NCBI GenBank assembly: GCA_011109175.1
Contig: RDEW01000006.1
Location: 1,510,133-1,574,132 of the forward strand
DNA length: 64,000 bases
From: Dicyema japonicum
Taxonomy: Eukaryota > Dicyemida > Rhombozoa > Dicyemidae
Reading direction: 5' to 3'
A program made the position numbers and the translations under genes. The notes under the pieces are model-generated. The model made no database searches, was not told where the DNA came from, and saw only the letters and a list, made by a program, of their open reading frames with translations. How positions within the stretch are numbered: position 1 is the first letter of the stretch; every line of letters begins with the position of its first letter. Below are positions 33,610 through 44,963 of the stretch, one piece after another.

Positions 33610-35520
33610 AACTCCTTGGTAGCTACAGGTTGTTCAGACGTCCACCAGGTGCCATCGATCGAAGTGTAACTACAAACCTATGAAATTCAAATCCATTTGA
33701 AAATAAGTCCCAGATGGTTTTGATTATTACTTTTTTAACTCCTAGGAAAAAAAACTTGCAAGTAACATCATCACGTGATTTTGGAGATCGTTCGTACCCA
33801 GAAACATTGAGACCACTCGCCTCCCACATAGAGAGTTTTGAGAATACCTTGTCGAAATTGAGTTGGGTCACAGTCGGGAAGCCGTAACTCAACAGGTAGA
33901 AGGAAATTTGCTACATAAAGGACTGGACGTTTTTACCAAGGTCTATATGTTTCAACCACCATGGGTACTCAATACATTAATTGGTCGTTTTTAACCAAAA
34001 GATTTGTGTAATCGATGCTTCCTTGTTCCTAAACGTCCCTCCACACAAAAAAATTAGAGCCATATTGACGAAAAAAGACATTTGTCAAGCATAGGGCGGA
34101 TACTTATTGATTTACAATATTTTAAACAATGGTCGGTTCATGATGGGGGGGAATAGGTTCGTCTTCCTTCTCTCATGAGTATAGGCGAAATGACGGACTA
34201 AAACGTGGGAAATGTCCACGAAGTATCTAGACCCAGCATTGAAAGTACTTGGGGGATCAGGTGTTTGTCACTTTTCCAAATATTGTCCCGGTTTGGAAGT
34301 TATTGAACAAATTCGTCTTGCTCGGTTAAATCTTCAACACTGAGTCCTGCCTCGACGACAAGGAGTTTAATGATCACTGGTCTAGGCGGATAATGAAAAT
34401 ATCTCCAAATTCTAGGTAAACTTATACAGGAAAAAGCGAACTTATACTGATAAGTAGGTGTCCGTTTATTTATGTTGCAACGAAATTGTAGGACAGTGGT
34501 TCTGTACTACTTTCCCACGATGATGGGGTTGTCTTCTTGTTACGTCTTTTAGCCTCAGTTTTGGCGCTATCGCGATGTCTTTACCGTACGAATCAGATTT
34601 TTTGATACTGTCTTTCAAGTCCAAACAATTTTTGATTGTCTAAAAGGTTCGATTTGTAACTAATTTGGCTGTGTCGACGACATTGGTTTTGGTAGAACAT
34701 CTTGAAATGAGGGAGAAGATAATGGAACGATAGAACTTTGGAGGACCAGTGAGAGATCGGTGGGCGGTTTTGTAGGCTTCGATGTAAGGATTTTCTTCCA
34801 TAACGGGAGGATATTGTTTTTAGGAACCCATGCGTTACAGAGTGATATATGATCTATGATTTCCTTGGTGGATCCAGTGATGCAAAGGAGTCATTGAGTC
34901 GGGGTTCTGGTCACCCTAATATGAGAGACTCTAGAGGGTACTATCCCTAAACTCTCTAAATGTATTCTGTCTTACGGACACGAAGTATCTTGGGAAGAGT
35001 GGATTCAGTGGCCAGGATAGAACTTATTGTCTCGAAAAAAACTATGCCCAAATAATGGAAAAACCGTGTAATGTAGTTACTGATGATTTTAGTGATAGAA
35101 AGTTCAGGATTTGGTTCGTCGTGGTAGGAGAGGAAAGGTACCACTCACTTTTCCGTGATATATAGATTTCTGGTCTTTCCTAATGTTAGCTAATAAAATC
35201 AGCATGGTTTAGCTAATTACTTGAAAGAACCCTTAAGACATTTTCTTACAGGGGTATTGGATTCCTTCCTCGGAAATAAAATTAGATATTTTGAACTTGT
35301 AGAGTAAATTCTCCCATCAGATACTTTATTCCCCCTCCCAAATGTAGAGATTTTCAGTAAGTGGCGAATATATAAACCAAACAACATTTAGGATGACACG
35401 TGACTGGTGTAGTTATTTATATTAAGGTGACGCGTTGAGGCGACTCGGGGACACTCCCTGTTTTACTCCGTCGCGATAAATTGAGTAAATTCGAAGAAAA
35501 ATCGCAGATTGTTTTACCGT
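33610..35520. other. no confident gene
   Basis: Both strands show short protein-like fragments (for example minus KMFYQNQCRRHSQISYKSNL near 34660) but no run that holds together and no recognised motif. Probably old mobile or pseudogene sequence. Confidence 0.25.
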
Positions 35521-35649
35521 CGCCTAAACGAAAATGGCCATAGTGCATATTCCCAGCAGGACGCGGCAATGCTTTCCACATGGGGTAGTATGTGGGAGGC
35601 TAAACCACGCAGAGGAAATGCGTGGAATGTCCTGTAAAGGGTCGCTCCT

Positions 35650-36210
35650 TTCTTGGCGGAATTTTAGATTTCTGCAAGAAATAGAGAGACATCTCCCTGA
35701 TTGGAAAACGACCGGGGTCGATAAAGTTTATAATTTTTTTATCAAAAGATGCACTTTATTGCACGAGTCTATGTGTCGTGTATTACAGAAAAGCATCACT
35801 AACGATTCCTGATTGGGCCTGCACCGGGACAACTTATTTGATCCCAGAGCTGGACAACCCTCAGTCTGCTGCAGAAAATCGACCGATAACCTGCATGCCA
35901 ACCCTGTATAAACTGATGACCAAATAGGTGGCTAATAAGGTCAGGAGCTATGTAGAAGCAAATGGGATTCTCTCCGAGGATCAGTTGGGTACTGTACGTA
36001 TGCCTGTGTGGTTCATCAGCTTTGTAGTGGCTGTGACGAATTAGTGGAGTATTCATCTGAACTTAATAGGCACCGGATAGGAGAGGTAAAACTCAAGAGG
36101 GGGATCCTTCAGGGGAATAGCAAGTCTTCGCTGGCTGTTTGAGCGAATTTCGCTCGCAATTCTGAGAGGGAACTGCTATGCAGTGAGGGCGGCAGCTAAC
36201 TGATGTTTTG
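35650..36210 (+). pseudogene. LINE RT start plus C-terminal tail, middle deleted
   Basis: Reads FRFLQEIERHLPDWKTTGVD then KVYNFFIKRC, LIPELDNPQSAAENRPITCM, YKLMTKXVANKVRSYVEAN and GILSEDQLG. This is the pre-palm RT region (P-G-xD-x-V, P-E-N-x-R-P-I-T-C). After VKLKRGILQGN (the QGD block) the sequence jumps directly to the tail (ERISLAILRGN-like, frameshifted near 36130), so the palm core and nuclease are missing. Confidence 0.7.
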
Positions 36211-36348
36211 TCCTTTTTAATAAATTTCAAATTTAATAATAAAGATCAGTCGAAAAAGGTCAGTTTCAAGGTCAAGTGCTGCAACGTTTATTTTAGTGTA
36301 ACCGTAATGGCGTAGGAAATTAAACAAGTACTCGGCATTCATTTTCTC

Positions 36349-36675
36349 TTGCTTAAGTTTAGATTAAAATATCCCCGAGTGAACTCAAACAGCCAATATT
36401 TTTCTGAATTCTTTTCTAGATTCATGGATTCTAAGTATTATCTTCACAATCTTTATGCCATCCCGAATCCAAGCAGCGATTTTTCTGAATTTGTCCTTTT
36501 ACGCCTTTCGATTTCAGAATTCGCAAAGCATATCCATCGCTGCTATTTACCAGCTGAATTAGTGACTGTTGGGGTTTTCCTTTTCAATAAATTAATTATT
36601 TTATTTCAATCTACTGAAAATCCATTTATTATCACCCCCATCATATTCATTTGGGAGCTTCCGAAATATCCTTAA
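36349..36675 (+). CDS. 108-codon frame, possibly cyclin-box-like
   Basis: Open from about 36349 to TAA 36675. The central part ISEFAKHIHRCYLPAELVTV then GVFLFNKLIILFQ has the spacing of a cyclin box helix pair (I-x2-F...E-x2-V...L-x2-L), as in PHO80-like cyclins. No intron was needed. Similarity is pattern-level only and the frame is AT-rich, so chance is possible. Confidence 0.3.
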   Translation: MLKFRLKYPRVNSNSQYFSEFFSRFMDSKYYLHNLYAIPNPSSDFSEFVLLRLSISEFAKHIHRCYLPAELVTVGVFLFNKLIILFQSTENPFIITPIIFIWELPKYP

Positions 36676-36679
36676 AACC

Positions 36680-37740
36680 AAACTAATTACATGGTCCCTA
36701 CATGTTGAAGGGGCAGTAAACTTATTGGCCCCAGATGGAGTAGAGTGAATGGATCTCTTTCATGTTGCATTATTAAAAACATACAGTTCAGGTGAGCACA
36801 TGACCCGTCCTAACCGTCAATGATACTCAATATAGTAGAATGCATCAAAATGATTGAAAATGAAAAAACAATTATTCTCGAATAATTCATTATTGAGTCA
36901 AAAATAGCCCATTACTCTACGAAAGAGACATATTCTCTTAGAATTTTGAATAACAAATTAAAAGATAATGAAGCTTTAATAAAAAACAGCCAAAGCTCAA
37001 TGACCATCGTCAACATTTTCTAGTAATACAAATTTTTCTCGAATTTTTTGAGTAGAAACTTCTCCCCTTTTCATCGAAAAACTTAAAATCTTTTCTGAAG
37101 TTCCGTTTAGCAATAGTCTTCCTCAGATCAACTCCAAGAATAGGTCTAACCTGCCCAAGTAAATCATGATATATTACTCGGGACCATTTAAACGGCGAAA
37201 GCGTGAATTTTTGGTGGGATCGTTAAAATAAAATTTTGTCTCATTAAAGAGGGGATTGACATAAATAGATTCAATATCTATAACTCACTTAAAGTTACCA
37301 ATTACTGTCGGAAGGTTATTACCCTAAATTCATAAATTACATTAACCATTCTATCGCATTCTCCGTTATAATCGAGGATATTTATAGACGAATGTATTCG
37401 GTATTTGAAAAATAATATAAATCCAATTATTCGTCATATAATCTAAGCACGTGTTCACTTTTGAGTGACTTTGGTTATCCGAACATAATCTATTATTATA
37501 TTTTGTATTGAACTACTGGGACTCCATAAGATCACTGACTGACAATGATGAGGATGTCTCATGGGCAGGACATGACTGCCATAAGTACTGTGGTTAGTGT
37601 GAAAGTGCTTAATAATTACCAAGCAGAACAGATTCCAGGGACTAACGATTCAAATTCTGAATCTTTATGTAGTCAGGATAAATTATTATTAAGATAAATT
37701 TTCTACTATAAAATTTCAAGTGTTTAATAAATTATCTAAA
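36680..37740. other. no supported gene
   Basis: No recognisable motif on either strand; short frames only. Confidence 0.35.
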
Positions 37741-37879
37741 AATTTTATTCTTGAAAAAATATAATTCGCTTGTCTTTGAATTGACTTTTCATTTTCAAGT
37801 TCCAAATACTACAGTTTGATTCTAACGAAGCGATTTCTGCAACCAAGTCTATCTGTTCCACATTCACGTCGGACCGTCG

Positions 37880-38540
37880 TTCCAAGGATGAACCGAGTCT
37901 TTTCATTGGTCCCACTCGGATTCCAGTGACAAGGTCCCCCACTGTCCTTGGAGTCAAGTACGACAGCCTTCGCAATTTCAACTCCCATGCAACAGACATG
38001 ATTACCAGGGGCCTCCAGAAAGTTAACGTTATACGCGCCCTTGTTCGGAGGACCACGAGGAACATGGACTTTTCCGTTTCTACCCTCTACCAACAAACAA
38101 TCGCGCCTGCCATTGAGTATGCCTCCGTTGCATGGAGATTCGGGCTATCGGAGTCTATGGTCCAAAGAATCAACTCGATATACCGGAAAACAATCAGTAT
38201 GCTTTGCCCACGTAATGGATCAACAGTCGACCCACTACTCATGGAAGCTAAGATCCGTAGTCGTGGCTCCGGATTTCTTCGCGTCTGTGAGGAAGATGGA
38301 AATCCGCTTCGCCTGATCCTTCCCATGGCAAGAGAAAACCGATTGGATAAGAAATTCCCCTCCCCGATCGGATTCCTCTGCAAGACCGAGAGAAGGCTCT
38401 TCCGGAAAGTAGTGGGGACGATGGAAGATCACAGACGTCGAATGGCACAATTGATTGCGAGGACTGGGATCACTTAACTGTTTGACTCTTTTGTCTTTCT
38501 TTCTCGGTGTTCCCGGGGTTATTAAAATAAATAAATAAAC
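37880..38540 (+). pseudogene. jockey-like LINE 3' end with simple-repeat tail
   Basis: A clean open frame 37926-38477 encodes the C-terminal part of a LINE polyprotein: VLGVKYDSLRNFNSHATDMI, IRALVRRTTRNMDFSVSTLY, APAIEYASVAWRFGLSESMV, ending AQLIARTGIT. After the stop come a GTTCCCGGGG stretch and a tail TTATTAAAATAAATAAATAAA (38518-38538). The final T-GIT resembles the QSGIT end of family 3, so both are probably one superfamily, different subfamilies. The RT core is missing by 5' truncation. Confidence 0.85.
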
Positions 38541-38829
38541 GAAGCGATGAATACATCTCGCTCATTAGAGTTGTCAAAACGCAAACATCCGGAATCACTA
38601 GGTTTTTTCTTTATTTGCATTAATCATATAAGAATCGACAAGAGGATCTCCACTAATATTTAATTATTTTTCTTAGAAAAACAAAAATTAGATAAAATCA
38701 GTTGTATTTGAAAATCTATTTTAATGGAATATGTGATAAATATGTTTGTGTCGAATGTTATTACGATTCCATAAATTGTGGAAAATTATATCTTCAATAT
38801 TGTTGTTTCTTTAAGAAAATGTGAAATAT

Positions 38830-39370
38830 TTGTATACAAATAAAAAACATCTCTCTCAGACTACGGCTATATAACACGCTTATCCGTTCCATTTTGTTAT
38901 ACTACTTGGGAATCTGGGGGAAAATAAACAAGAGTTGGATAAACTTGACACGTTTCATTGGTGGACTTTTCTCAAAATACAATGGCCGAAGAAAATATCA
39001 AATGAAAAATTATAAAAACAAAAAAATCAACGCCATAACAACAAGCCATGAAATTGTTGAGTACAGATGAAGGCTATTTGGGTATGTCCTAAGACTAAAC
39101 TGCGACACACCATGTAATATTGCCACGGAAAAGTATTTTAATCAGAAAGGAAGACGTGCTTTCCGTGGAAGACCGAGACGGACATTACTAGTTTGCCTAA
39201 AAAAAGACTACCAGAGGACCGGAAAAAATTCAACTCCATGAATGACCTGGGTGATATTCGAAAGAACGAAAAATACTGAAAACTGATGACAGCAAGGATT
39301 GTTGAAAGTATGGCTCAAGCGAAACCAGACAAAGTCAGGGCAACGCGAACAAGCTTTTTAATAACTAATT
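38830..39370 (+). pseudogene. LINE C-terminal region (family 1)
   Basis: Fragments in order: STPITTK-like linker, VEYR-RLFGYVLRLNCD, PCNIATEKYFNQKGRRAF then RGRPRRTLL. These match the tail at 61200-61548. Several stops. Confidence 0.7.
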
Positions 39371-39524
39371 GTTATGTTTTTCGAAGTTGTATTGATTGAG
39401 CTGATAAATGATTTAGTTTACTTAGCCATAGTAAGAAGCTGCTAAAGAGGGGACATCGTTAGGATAGTAACCCCGGCTTCATTAACTTTTAGGAGACCAG
39501 TGGATATTAAGTAGGACGTAACAA

Positions 39525-39900
39525 ATGCCGGTCGCTCTCATGCATCAGTCAATCTGTTCAATGACCTCAGCTTTTTCAAAATGCCGTCCGAAATCTTATA
39601 CAAGAGAACAGGAACTGAGCCAAGATCATATGATATTACTGATTCAAGATGATTCAAGACTGATATTACTGATTCTGTTTGGACACATACTCCGCCACGA
39701 TATGAGAACCTCTGCCAACATAGTAACGGAGGAGTATTTCATCTTAGAGGCTTAGCGCTTCCACGGCCGGCTGAAGACAACACTTCGGTAATCCTAAATG
39801 AAGATCTCAAGAGGATTGGAAAGTGCCTTAAAGATGAGGATGATCCAGATATGCTACGGAAAATGGCAACGGATCGAAAAGATGGGCGATGTTAATTATA
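39525..39900 (+). pseudogene. LINE C-terminal region (family 1), second piece
   Basis: Reads LILLFGHILRHDMRTSANI, VTEEYFILEA, then FHGRLKTTLR. Same tail as the neighbour upstream and same orientation, so these are two independent truncated insertions or a tandem duplication. A short duplicated word (GATATTACTGATTC) lies inside. Confidence 0.7.
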
Positions 39901-40189
39901 CTTTTTCGTGTTGCACATACTTTATCATGATTTTGGCATCACGTACGTGCCTATAATAAAAATACTGATAGTTATTACGCGGGAGAATAAATTATTGATG
40001 GGACGAAATTTTTTTCATTGGGACGATATAAAAAAAAGTTGAGCTCATCGGACATTCTTAAAATCAAATTTTAAATTATTAAAGTCAACGGTTTTTTCGC
40101 GGACAGTAAGCTTTTATTAATAAAATTTATATAAATAATTTTATTTTTGAAAGCATAAATTGTGTTAAAATTTAAAAAACAATTGGAGG

Positions 40190-42238
40190 TCACGGATAAA
40201 AGGACAATGCCCAACAATAACTAACTACAGCCTTGCGAATTGGAAAGGATTCAAGGAATACGTCGATAATTGTATTGGACTATTAAATTTCCCCACTTTT
40301 CCCTCCGTCGAACAATTAGTGAAATGGTTCAACTCCATTATAAACGATGCGAAAAAGAAGTACATTCCTATGGGGAGACAACCAACGTAATCAAAACGTT
40401 TAACACAACGACGAAACATCTGATCAGAGAACTAAATAATCTAAAGATGGTAAAATTGCCAACAGAAGAGAACATCAGGAAAATACGAGAATTGAACAGA
40501 GAGATCGACAACAACATAAAGACAGAAAATGCAAATAGATGGACGAGACTATCGTAAGCTCTCTACAAAAACCTCCCAATGCAAAGAGTGTGGAAGTGGA
40601 TCAAAAACATCAAAAGACCCTCCCCAGAGAGAAAAGTCGAAGTCTACATAAAACCAAACACTCTGATAAAATATTACACATCTATATCCTACAGGAAGTT
40701 TTCAAAAGAACACCAAGTATTCCTGAAAAAGATTGAACCGAAACGCTCCGATGACTGGATCCTATTTACTAGTCAGGATGTTCGCAGAGCCATATCTAAG
40801 GCCAACAACTCAGAGGCCAAAGGACCAGACAACATAACCACATGTGAACTGAGGCACCTAGGCCATCGAGCCCTGGAACTATTAGCCTATATCTTCAACC
40901 TATCCATTAACACAAATACAATCCCTGAAATATGGAAGAAGTCTCTAATCAGCTATTGGAAAACCCAACAAACCAATAAATGAACCATCTTCCTATCGCC
41001 CAATATCTATTCTAAGTCCGGTCTCAAGGATCCTTGAAAGGCTTGTTTTGGAAGAAATACAAGGTTCAATCTCAATACCTCCGACTTAGCACGGATTCCG
41101 GGATAACCATTCGACCACAACACACCTTACAACCCTCAAAGAATTCATTGCGGAAAAATTTAACTTTCCAAAACCCTATCAGATGACAGTACTTATATCT
41201 CTGGACATCACAAAATCGTTTGACTCAGTCCCTAGGAAACTCCTTACAAAGAAAATATTAGAAACCAACATCCATCCGCTCTAGAAAATTTGGCTTGGAA
41301 ACTTTTTAAATGGAAGACAAGCAACAACATCATATCAAAATCTCGCTATTTCCAAAATGGAGTCTCTCAAGGCTCCCCACTATCACCCCAACTCTTCAAT
41401 CTCTACATAAACGACATACCACAAACCTGTAATGAAAACTGTCTAATCCTCTCTTATGCCGACGATATCATTTTTGCTCCAAGACAGAAGCATTCATTCA
41501 GCGACTCAGTTGGCTCAACAAATGCTCGACAACTTGGAACTATGGCTCTCGAAGTGGAGACTTGACACATCAGCAGCAAAGTCCTTTGTCACACTGTTTA
41601 CCACCTACAAAAGACAGCTCTGTATCGAACCAAAAGTCTTTATGAAGAACGAAGCTATCTCTATTAACAAAACACCGAAGATTCTGGGAGTAACCTTTGA
41701 TCAGGGACTCACCTTTATCCGGCATGTTGAAAACAGAGTAACTTCTGCTCTGAAAAAATGAGAATTTTAAAAGTGCTCTCAAAAACACTTAGAGAGCAAA
41801 CTGGGATCCTTGCCACGATTTACAAACAATTTATCCGACCAACGATGACGTATGCAAGTCCTTCATGGGCAATGCAAATGTCACGATCTTCCACATTGAA
41901 ATTATCTGCAATCGAGGAGACTGCAATAAGGTTAATTGGACCAGATCACAATATCCAACCTATTGAAAACTTTTTAATTGAACTACAACGGAAACTATTA
42001 AAGGAGGCTGTTCTACCGAGCTGCCCTCTATTCCAAATACTATCGAATTATCTACAATCATACAGAAATTTTGAGCCGATGCCATGTCCAATGAGAAGAG
42101 CTGTTCAGGATTCTCGACCCCGCCGGACTCGTCCTCACCTTTGTCAGTCTGGGATCACTTAGTTAGATGAGAACTTTTATTTCTTTCTCTTTGACCCAGT
42201 GATCCTGGGGGTAATAATAATAATAATAATAATAATTA
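40190..42238 (+). mobile_element. jockey/CR1-like LINE (family 3), longer copy
   Basis: Order: pre-RT linker (SLANWKGFKEYVDNCIGLLN, AKKKYIPMGRQPT), SNNSEAKGPDNITTCELRHL, PSSYRPISILSPVSRILER, SLDITKSFDSVPRKLLTKKI (palm Asp block), GVSQGSPLSPQLFNLYINDI, ILSYADDIIFAPRQK (catalytic box), then LGVTFDQGLTFIRHVENRV and a tail frame 41758-42162 ending CQSGIT. The 3' end is GATCCTGGGGGTAATAATAA with a (TAA)n tail to 42238. A stop after the SAIGKPNK stretch and several 1-base shifts make it non-coding as a whole. The endonuclease is missing. It is the closest relative of 30015-31386 but points the other way. Confidence 0.9.
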
Positions 42239-42239
42239 G

Positions 42240-43020
42240 TTACTGTGTATCTCCGTTGCTGTTACCACTTGGGTCTTAATGCCTACCTATACAAGACGGA
42301 CAGACAAAGTAGCCAATTTACTCTTTGTGTGCACTTGATGACCGCGGGAAAGAATACTTTTTCTCTTGTCCTGGCACGCCTTCTATAACTCCTCCACATG
42401 GGATCAACCTTTGGATCTCAGAGAACATCCGTCTTTGGTAATTACGTTCTTGTTAGCCACTAGTTAAATTTATTTGAATGGACCGTAGATAATTAATTAA
42501 TTCTAGCACGAAAACGGTCCTTGTTATTATAACTAAAGAAAAATTATTGCAAAGCAGGAAACTCCAAGGATCTTTAGAATTCGCAATGGAAATTGACCGG
42601 AACACGAAATATCGACTCGACTTTTCTGAAAAGTCTTTAATCTGGGAAAATTCCTTTCTAAGGTTCTTAACCTGCAATGATCGAGGTTAACATATTATTT
42701 TTTACATTTGTAGAAAGATCATAATTCTACCGGGTAGACTTAATGGGTGAGGTACTCTCGGTTTTTGGGGCAAGTCTCTAATTCAAAAAATTGTAAAAAC
42801 AGTAATACTTCTTTTCTGTTCTAGTGGTCTGTGAGAAAAGATGAAATCTTTATTGTTTAGAAAGACAAATTTCCGTGATTTATGAAAAACTCAAATAGTG
42901 AGGATCATGAAGTGATTTAATCAGCGTCAAAATTGTCTGGATGACATCTGAACTTTTTCCCTGCTACAAAAATATGTGATAAGAAAATAAAAGAAAACAT
43001 ATCAGAGATGAATGACATTA
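42240..43020. other. no supported gene; repeat partner near 42418-42510
   Basis: Contains the partner of the 33095-33190 repeat. Otherwise no supported feature. Confidence 0.35.
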
Positions 43021-43029
43021 TTATATAAA

Positions 43030-43760
43030 ATAATTTTGACTATGTTGTCGCGAGTGGAAAAGATCTATATTTACTCCAATACCTAAAAAAGGGGATAACA
43101 AGGACTGTTAAAACTGTCGTACAATAGCCTTAATTCCCCACGTCAGCAAAATACTTCTAAAGATAATACAACATCGTCTAATGCCGAAATGATTCTACCG
43201 GATGTCCAAGCAGGATTCAGGAAGGGACGAGGCACATGTGACCATATAACGAATGTCCGGTGGATTATGGAGAAAGCCCATGAATCCCAAAAGAGTGTAT
43301 ACATGTGCTTCATTGACTATCGGAAAGCTTTTGATTCCGTTATACATGACAAGCTGTGGTCCGCTTTAAAAGAATTTGGATTCGATTCCCATCTGATATT
43401 GCTTATCAAATCTCTTTATAAGGATCAAGAAGCTACTGTTAGAACAGTGTATGGAGATACCGATTGGTTCAAAATTGGTAAAGGAGTAAGACAAGGATGC
43501 TTATTATCTCCCGTCCTATTCAATATTTTAGCTATTCAATATTATTATCCCCCATCCGTTTTTTGGGCATGTTGTCCGCTCTGATTCTCTGGAAAGAACC
43601 ATTATGCTGAGCAATATTACTGGGAAGAGAAGACCTGATCGACCGAGGACTCGGTGGCTATCCACGATGGAAGACGTCACGGCTACTCCAAATTGCGACG
43701 GATCGGGGAGAGTGGAGAAAATTGGCTCAGAAAAATAGATCAAGTTGTTTGTGAAATATC
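43030..43760 (+). pseudogene. LINE RT with internal deletion (family 4)
   Basis: FTPIPKKGDNKDC, TIALIPHVSKILLKII, then in the frame from 43189: VQAGFRKGRGTCDHITNVRW, MCFIDYRKAFDSVIHDKLW (palm Asp), GKGVRQGCLLSPVLFNI. The sequence then jumps to the C-terminal tail VVRSDSLERTIMLSNITGK, RRPGRPRTRWLSTMEDVT. The YADD box should lie in between and is deleted. The tail matches the minus-strand copy at 53440-53852. Confidence 0.85.
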
Positions 43761-44010
43761 TGGTTTTAGGCATTTTTATAAATCGGTCCCAAAACTGGGT
43801 CTCAACTAACACTGAATAGATGCATGGCGCTTACCGTTGTGGACACCACGCTTTGGAGGAATTTTGTGGAAAAAGATTCCTTATTAAAAGAGATGTTAAT
43901 CTTCAGATGACACTACCATAGATGCCAGTTTTGCAGTGCCACGAAAACAATATGACGATGTGAGTGAGTCACATAACTATATTTTTTCTAAAAATAATAA
44001 TTTCATAAAA

Positions 44011-44216
44011 GCTGGGTGGCTTAGTGGTTAGTTGTCGGGCTTTAGTGGCTTAGGCTACGGGTTCGGATCTCGCTGCTGTTCACCTGGTGGAAGGTTCCAC
44101 GCATCTACGATGCAGAAAGGGTTTGACGAGTGACGCCGTCATCAGTGAATACTCACTGCGGAACTGGATTGTCTAGAAATGACACTCACACAAGAAAAAG
44201 AAAAAAAGAATAAAAA
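44011..44216 (+). mobile_element. tRNA-derived SINE, full length
   Basis: The head is tRNA-like: GCTGGGTGGCTTAGTGGTTA contains an RNA polymerase III A box (TGGCTTAGTGG, 44017-44027) and GGGTTCGGATCTC (44059-44071) is a good B box, spaced as in tRNA genes. It does not fold into a proper tRNA with a CCA-ready acceptor. The body follows (TTCCACGCATCTACGATGCA, TTGACGAGTGACGCCGTCAT, CACTGCGGAACTG) and a purine tail AAGAAAAAGAAAAAAAGAA. A second, 5'-truncated copy is at 27143-27236. SINEs depend on a LINE partner's RT; the tail does not point clearly to one here. Confidence 0.88.
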
Positions 44217-44329
44217 TACCAAAAAAGACCAGATTCAGGGTCCAAAGGTTCATAAAATTTAGTATTGATTAATTTTTATAGAACACAAATTTCTTATTCA
44301 AACAAATAAACAAGTGTTAATTGAGGAAT

Positions 44330-44720
44330 CCTGCTGCGTGGATCGTGAACGTGTTTCCTCGGTGTATGGCCATTCCAATCTTTTGTCTTAGCCAGAACGC
44401 TTCTTGTTAATCCCTTTTTTCCTGGAAAGCAATTCTCCGAGTTCGCGGAAGAACTCAGCCGTCATTCGACCAACGACTCCTGATGACTTGACCGCAACAG
44501 GAGTAAATCGTTACTGGTCCAGAGGAAAGAATATTTCTTGATTTTTTGGTTTTCCGCAGTTGAAGCAGCTGCTCCAGGTGTCTGAACCGATTTAAAAAGG
44601 TTCGTGCTTGACTGTGTATTAACACAAGTTGCGTCCCAGACCAAAGATAACAGGATCATCCGTCAGGTCTCTTTCCATCTCCTCGATCGAGACCACGAGG
44701 TCAAGCTGTAATGGGAAGTC
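44330..44720 (-). pseudogene. R2-like LINE nuclease and tail (family 2)
   Basis: The minus strand carries LSLVWDATCVNTQSSTNLFK (nuclease VWDAT), AASTAENQKIKKY, and after frame changes WLRQKIGMAIHRGNTFTIHA then AGFLN and stop. It is the same subfamily as the tail at 16660-16800. Confidence 0.75.
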
Positions 44721-44963
44721 TGTAATTTTTATTAAAAATGGCAGCTGTCCAAATCGTGTCTATTGGTTGACAGCGCTCTCGACAACACTGACGGTGTGAT
44801 AGCATTATGGGCATGTGATATAATATTCAGATTTAATAAAACGATTTAGTATTTTCTGGTGTACCCAGAAATACGGGTGACATGCCAAAACTGAAAAATT
44901 AAATAAAAAAGATTAAATTTATAAAACTATCACATTGTAGTCATTTTCTCTTCATAAAAATTC

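Noticed and set aside
36349-36675. Firm naming as a cyclin
   Set aside because: Only helix spacing matches; the conserved Lys-Glu salt-bridge pair of cyclins could not be identified.
37745-38450. Minus-strand frames of up to 106 codons
   Set aside because: Antisense to the open LINE C-terminal frame at 37926-38477.
44017-44085. tRNA gene
   Set aside because: A and B boxes are good, but the acceptor and anticodon stems do not pair properly and the sequence runs into a body and A-rich tail shared with 27143-27236, so it is a SINE head.
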